A stretch of 64,000 nt of DNA from assembly GCA_032164245.1 (NCBI GenBank), contig JAVMKO010000020.1, positions 4,615,206-4,679,205 on the forward strand. Direction: 5' to 3'. Every line of letters starts with the position of its first letter. Positions within the stretch are counted from its first letter, which is position 1. The notes beneath the pieces were generated by a model that ran no database searches, had not been told where the DNA came from, and saw only the letters and a list, made by a program, of their open reading frames with translations. Positions 60,131-64,000 of the stretch are shown here, in pieces. A program made the position numbers and the translations under genes. The stretch comes from Sternotherus odoratus. Taxonomy: Eukaryota > Chordata > Testudines > Kinosternidae.

Positions 60131-62439
60131 CTGAATTCAGCCCTTTGGGGGGCCCCGAAACTATGGGTCTTTCTGCAGGACTGAGGTCCAGATCGCTGCC
60201 AAATCTACAGCCAGCACTTTACGTGTCTGGAATGCCTTTCAACGGTGTGCTCGGAGCTGTACAAAGCAATGAGGCAACCAGGGAAAGCAATAGACACAGT
60301 TCCCAGGGGAGTTAGGTACCTCACCTTTGAGGATCGGCGGGAGCAGTCACCAGGGCTTCAGGTAAGACTCCTGCTGAGAGGACCAAGGTGTAAATGGAAC
60401 AGACGGGGCAGAGAGGTGACGCTTGTAAGACTGGGTGAGGGAAGAGTTTCGAGCACAGGGGACAGATGATGGGACAGGGCTGGAGAGAAGAATGAGGCCT
60501 TGGATAGAGGAATACGAAACGGATTGAAGGCAGACAGGAGCGAAGCACTGAGGAGGGCAAAACATGAGGCCAAGAAGCCAGATGCTGATGTGGATTCTGT
60601 TGGTCTCTGCCGAAAGATGGCACCGGCAGAGCACACCAGCCCGCTGCCCGGTGAAGGGACGCAAGCCTGATGTCAAGCCAGAGCCAGAGGGTTTACCGTA
60701 GGTAGGAGGTTTCCCATCAAGTACTTACTGGGCCCCAGCTTGGTTAGCTTGTTGCTGTGGTTCAGACCCTGCGAGACCTGCTGTGTTGGGATGTGAACGG
60801 GCGGGAGGAAGCAAAAGACTTTTTAAAAATAACATCCCAGGGGGAGGGAGAGAACAAGGTAGGAAGGGGAACAAATTACAGGGCTGAAGTACTAAATGCC
60901 AACTTCACTTCAGCTCCAGCTCGAGAAGAATGTCAGGAATGAGCAATCAGGTAGCGGAGAAGGAGGTGAACAGCCAAACGAGCGAAGCAGCAGAACTGTT
61001 CAAGAGCGAATGAGGGAATATCGGGAGGGTGGGCAGCCTGCTTGAAAAGCAGCAGGCTCCAATGGAACCGACTCAAGGACATTAAAGGAACGAACTTGGA
61101 GCTCTCGCCAGCTGCTCATGGAAGGCAGGAGAGGTCACAGATATTGGGGTGATTTTCGACATGGGATCAGAGGCAATCTAGGGAGGAGCAGACCAATTAC
61201 TAACATCGGAGTTCACTGCTATGTAGACAAGTGCTTCCATAGCTCTTCCAGGCAGGACTTTGTAACAAATTCAACCAGCCTGGCTAGCAAACATTTGGGA
61301 GTGGGGGGTGGGGAAACAACACGGAGCGCAGGTTGCTAAAAACAGCTCATGCAAATCTATTTTCATCTCACTCTTTGACAAGCTAATGGTGTAATGGAGA
61401 AGGGGAACACAGAAGAGATTATACACAGGACCTGGAGTTTGCAAAGGCACATGACAGTCACCGAGAAGCTAGGAAGATGGGAGGCTAGCCGGGACAGCAA
61501 GCTGGAGAGACAATAAAAATTGAGCTTAGGTGCCTGTAGAGCACTGGGCCAACTAGCAATCCAAGCACTAAGTAAGGCGAGAGGTAGAGAATTAGGTTGG
61601 GAAATTGCAGCCATTGGATTTCTTCCTTTGTTGGACCAGGACTCTAATGTGTTTCACCAACATGCTGGAGGAGAGGATGGAAAATACATTGATCTTTAGT
61701 CCGGACACCTGCAAATTGGCTATAATTAAACAAGACACTGCGTGGTGTTCCTTGTAGGCAGAGAAGAATAAAGGGAGCGTTAAGGAGGACAAATGCAGAG
61801 GAAACCAGCGTAAGAAACAGGAGGATGAAATGGTTAAACAGGTGGACTGTGGCATGGGGGGGGCAAAGACTATAGGACAGTGAAACAGAGAGATTTACAG
61901 GAAAGCAGCTAGGATGGGATGGATGGATTACAAGGAAAATTAACCCCATCAGCCCTGTCCGTTTGTTTTTAATAACCACCAGGGGAAATAAATGTTGAAT
62001 AAGAAGAGCCGGGGAAGGAGGAGACCTGGTGCAGGATGGGGGGAGGAAGCTGGAACTGAGATGAAGAACAGACAAGGAGACACCCTTGTGTAATCAAAAA
62101 GCTGTGGGGAGCACTGCACCCCTTTGCTTACATATTTACCTGGCATGCCATTGGAGGGGCATGGCAGGGTCCATGGGTTAAGGGAAAGGACACACATCCA
62201 GCCTGAAAACGGAAGCTGCGGGGAGATGGGACTGTGGACGATAAAGGGAACCTGGCACGGGAGAGAGAGGAAATCTCTCCAACTGAGATCAAAAATGATG
62301 GATTTCAACGGAAAGGAAATCCATTTGACCACTCAGTACAGCCAGACCTCTGGGAGCGGAACAGACCTCACCCCCCTGAACAGCAGATGACCCTAGCCTC
62401 AAATGGCTGAGACGCTAGAAACCATCTGAGAGCCAGGGT

Positions 62440-62565
62440 GAGTGAGATCAGATCTTTTATTGGACCAACGGCTGTTGATGGGAGAGAGAAGCTTTTGAGC
62501 TCACCCACATTGTCTCTCTAATAGCCTGGGACCAACCTGGCTACAACAACACTGCCTCCAACTGG
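62440..62565. mobile_element. Turtle-type retroelement 3' end, possibly Penelope-like
   Basis: GATCTTTTATTGGACCAACG, GAGAGAAGCTTTTGAGCTC and CCTGGGACCAACCTGGCTAC match a repeat end common in turtles. The link to Penelope elements is from memory and not shown by coding sequence here. Confidence 0.4.
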
Positions 62566-64000
62566 AAGCCACCTTTTGTACCAACCTTGTCTCTGCTCCC
62601 CATGTCTGCAAGAGGGACAGCAGGTACGTGTCTGCTGTGGGCTGGCACGCGCACAGATCCAACTCCGTGCGTGGGGCTCCACGGATAAGTTTGATGTGCA
62701 CCTATTTGCACAGGAAACAACCACTCTTGGCTGAGCTCAGTAACTCCTAACCCTTTCCCCACAACGAGCCCACAGACCAGTGCTGAGCAGAAGAATGGAC
62801 TATTGTTGCCAATGTTCCAACTGGGGGGGGAACACTGCGAAGATCCCCCCCCAAAGAGTCACTCGACATGTTAGGAGCTTGCTTTGGCTGCGTTCGCTTC
62901 CTGAGAGTGCGGCTGTGACCGAGAAAGTTTGGCCAGGACGAACATCTGTGGACATAAAACTTCAGAGCGCGGTGCTGTAAATTCACCACCACCAGATTTT
63001 AAGCATGCAAGTGCTGCAGAAGGAGCGGAAACAATACCAGGCAGTTTACCTATCCCGTACAGCTCACGTCGCAAAAGCTCGCAGGAGCTGCGCGCAAGCA
63101 AGAGTTACGACAATTCATTAACAAATGGCTGAATTGCAAACAATGAATGAATCCGAGGAACCAGCAAACTACTCCTGGCTGTTCTGCGAGCAGCAAAGGA
63201 GACAGTCCTGCTTGAGAATTACTCACTATTCTCCAATTACCGTCAAGTGTAATTTCATCTACCGCCTCATTGCCCTGCACCCCACACTCCCACCATCAAT
63301 ATGTTAGAAGCCAGCTGGAGATTCGCTCAATCCTCCATCGTTTTCACTTACTTATGGCCTGAGCCAGCTTGTTCAAGACAATGAAAGACTCTCTCAGACT
63401 CCAACGGGATCTGGAGAAGGTCTTGATCTTATTTCATCTTCCTCCTCCAAATCACTGTTATTTAACAAACACAAGTCCTCTTACTGACCTGGGAACTCCC
63501 ACGACTAACCTTTGCACAGTCTGCAAGGCTCCCACAGAATGTCGCCGTTTTCCTTATTCATCTAGGGACCTTATTAAAACCTTTTAAAAAAAATCGAAGT
63601 AAATTTCATCGCTATTATCTGCTACTTTAACCTCCTCCAAAGACCTGACGGGTTAGAAGACGTGGTTCTCTCTACACCGGCCCTCCAAGAGTTATACAAT
63701 CCTCTGGTTGGATTTTCAGTTTCCCTGGCACAACCTATGATAGGGTTTTCTACAGGTGCCCATCACCGCAGTCTCTGAGGGTCTTCCATAATATACCATC
63801 AGCCACAGTGCTGTCCCTCGTGGGGTCTCCTCTGCTGACTAATTTCCATTACCTCCTTGGGGAGGGGGGTGACCCCAAACCCGGTGGTACAATGAAGCAG
63901 ATCGCAGGAAGCTCCGCGGAGACTCAAGACCCATTTGTGCAACAGCTGCTATTCCTGATGCCAGAGCCGGCCACGCTTTGTACATTTCCTGCCGGAGAGT

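Larger units (their letters stand above)
55371..64000 (-). other. NUDCD3: NUDCD3 upstream intron (partial)
   Basis: No exon for the first part of the CS domain was found, so this is read as one intron running off the window. Besides the listed repeats it holds G runs at 56007-56022 and 59466-59484. Blocks at 60740-61330 look like decayed LINE text, but I could not assign them. 62570-64000 shows nothing recognisable. Confidence 0.65.

Overview
The window looks like nuclear DNA of a reptile, most likely a turtle. It has vertebrate exons with consensus splice sites, many CR1 LINE fragments on both strands, MIR-type SINEs, hAT-type and Penelope-type elements, and several families of retroviral-type LTRs. 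It is GC-rich with many long C and G runs, as on sauropsid microchromosomes. The species call is inference from the repeat mix; a crocodilian is the main alternative.

Two protein genes are certain, both on the minus strand. NUDCD3 (a NudC-like, CS-domain co-chaperone for dynein) ends here: its last exon is at 53584-53694 and the previous one at 55182-55370. Earlier exons were not found and should lie beyond 64000. CAMK2B (beta subunit of Ca2+/calmodulin-dependent kinase II) begins here: coding exon 1 is at 44376-44440 inside a CpG island, and exon 2 at 31221-31315. Exon 3 was not found, so intron 2 fills at least 1-31220. The two genes lie head to tail about 9 kb apart, the order and orientation I recall for human 7p13.

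Region by region: 1-31220 is CAMK2B intron 2, full of transposons. 31316-44375 is CAMK2B intron 1, with GC-rich blocks. 44441-53583 holds the CAMK2B promoter, intergenic DNA and presumably the NUDCD3 3' UTR. 53695-55181 is the last NUDCD3 intron, mostly one LTR. 55371-64000 is an upstream NUDCD3 intron. All long open frames outside the four exons look like by-products of GC-rich or repeated DNA.

The most notable object is a complete, non-autonomous LTR element at 1127-4642 on the minus strand. It has two 783-bp LTRs that look identical by eye, a tRNA-Leu primer binding site, a polypurine tract, a 5-bp target duplication, and an internal region of only about 1.95 kb with no recognisable gag or pol. 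This resembles the MaLR/ERV-L arrangement of mammals and points to very recent activity. Related solo or broken LTRs occur at 6306, 6978, 13489, 27063, 37928 and 49688. Other structures of interest are a Penelope-like element fused head to head with an inverted copy (30002-30480), a homogeneous 33-bp minisatellite (16187-16769), a CR1 inserted in another CR1, and promoter-like clusters inside the CAMK2B introns.
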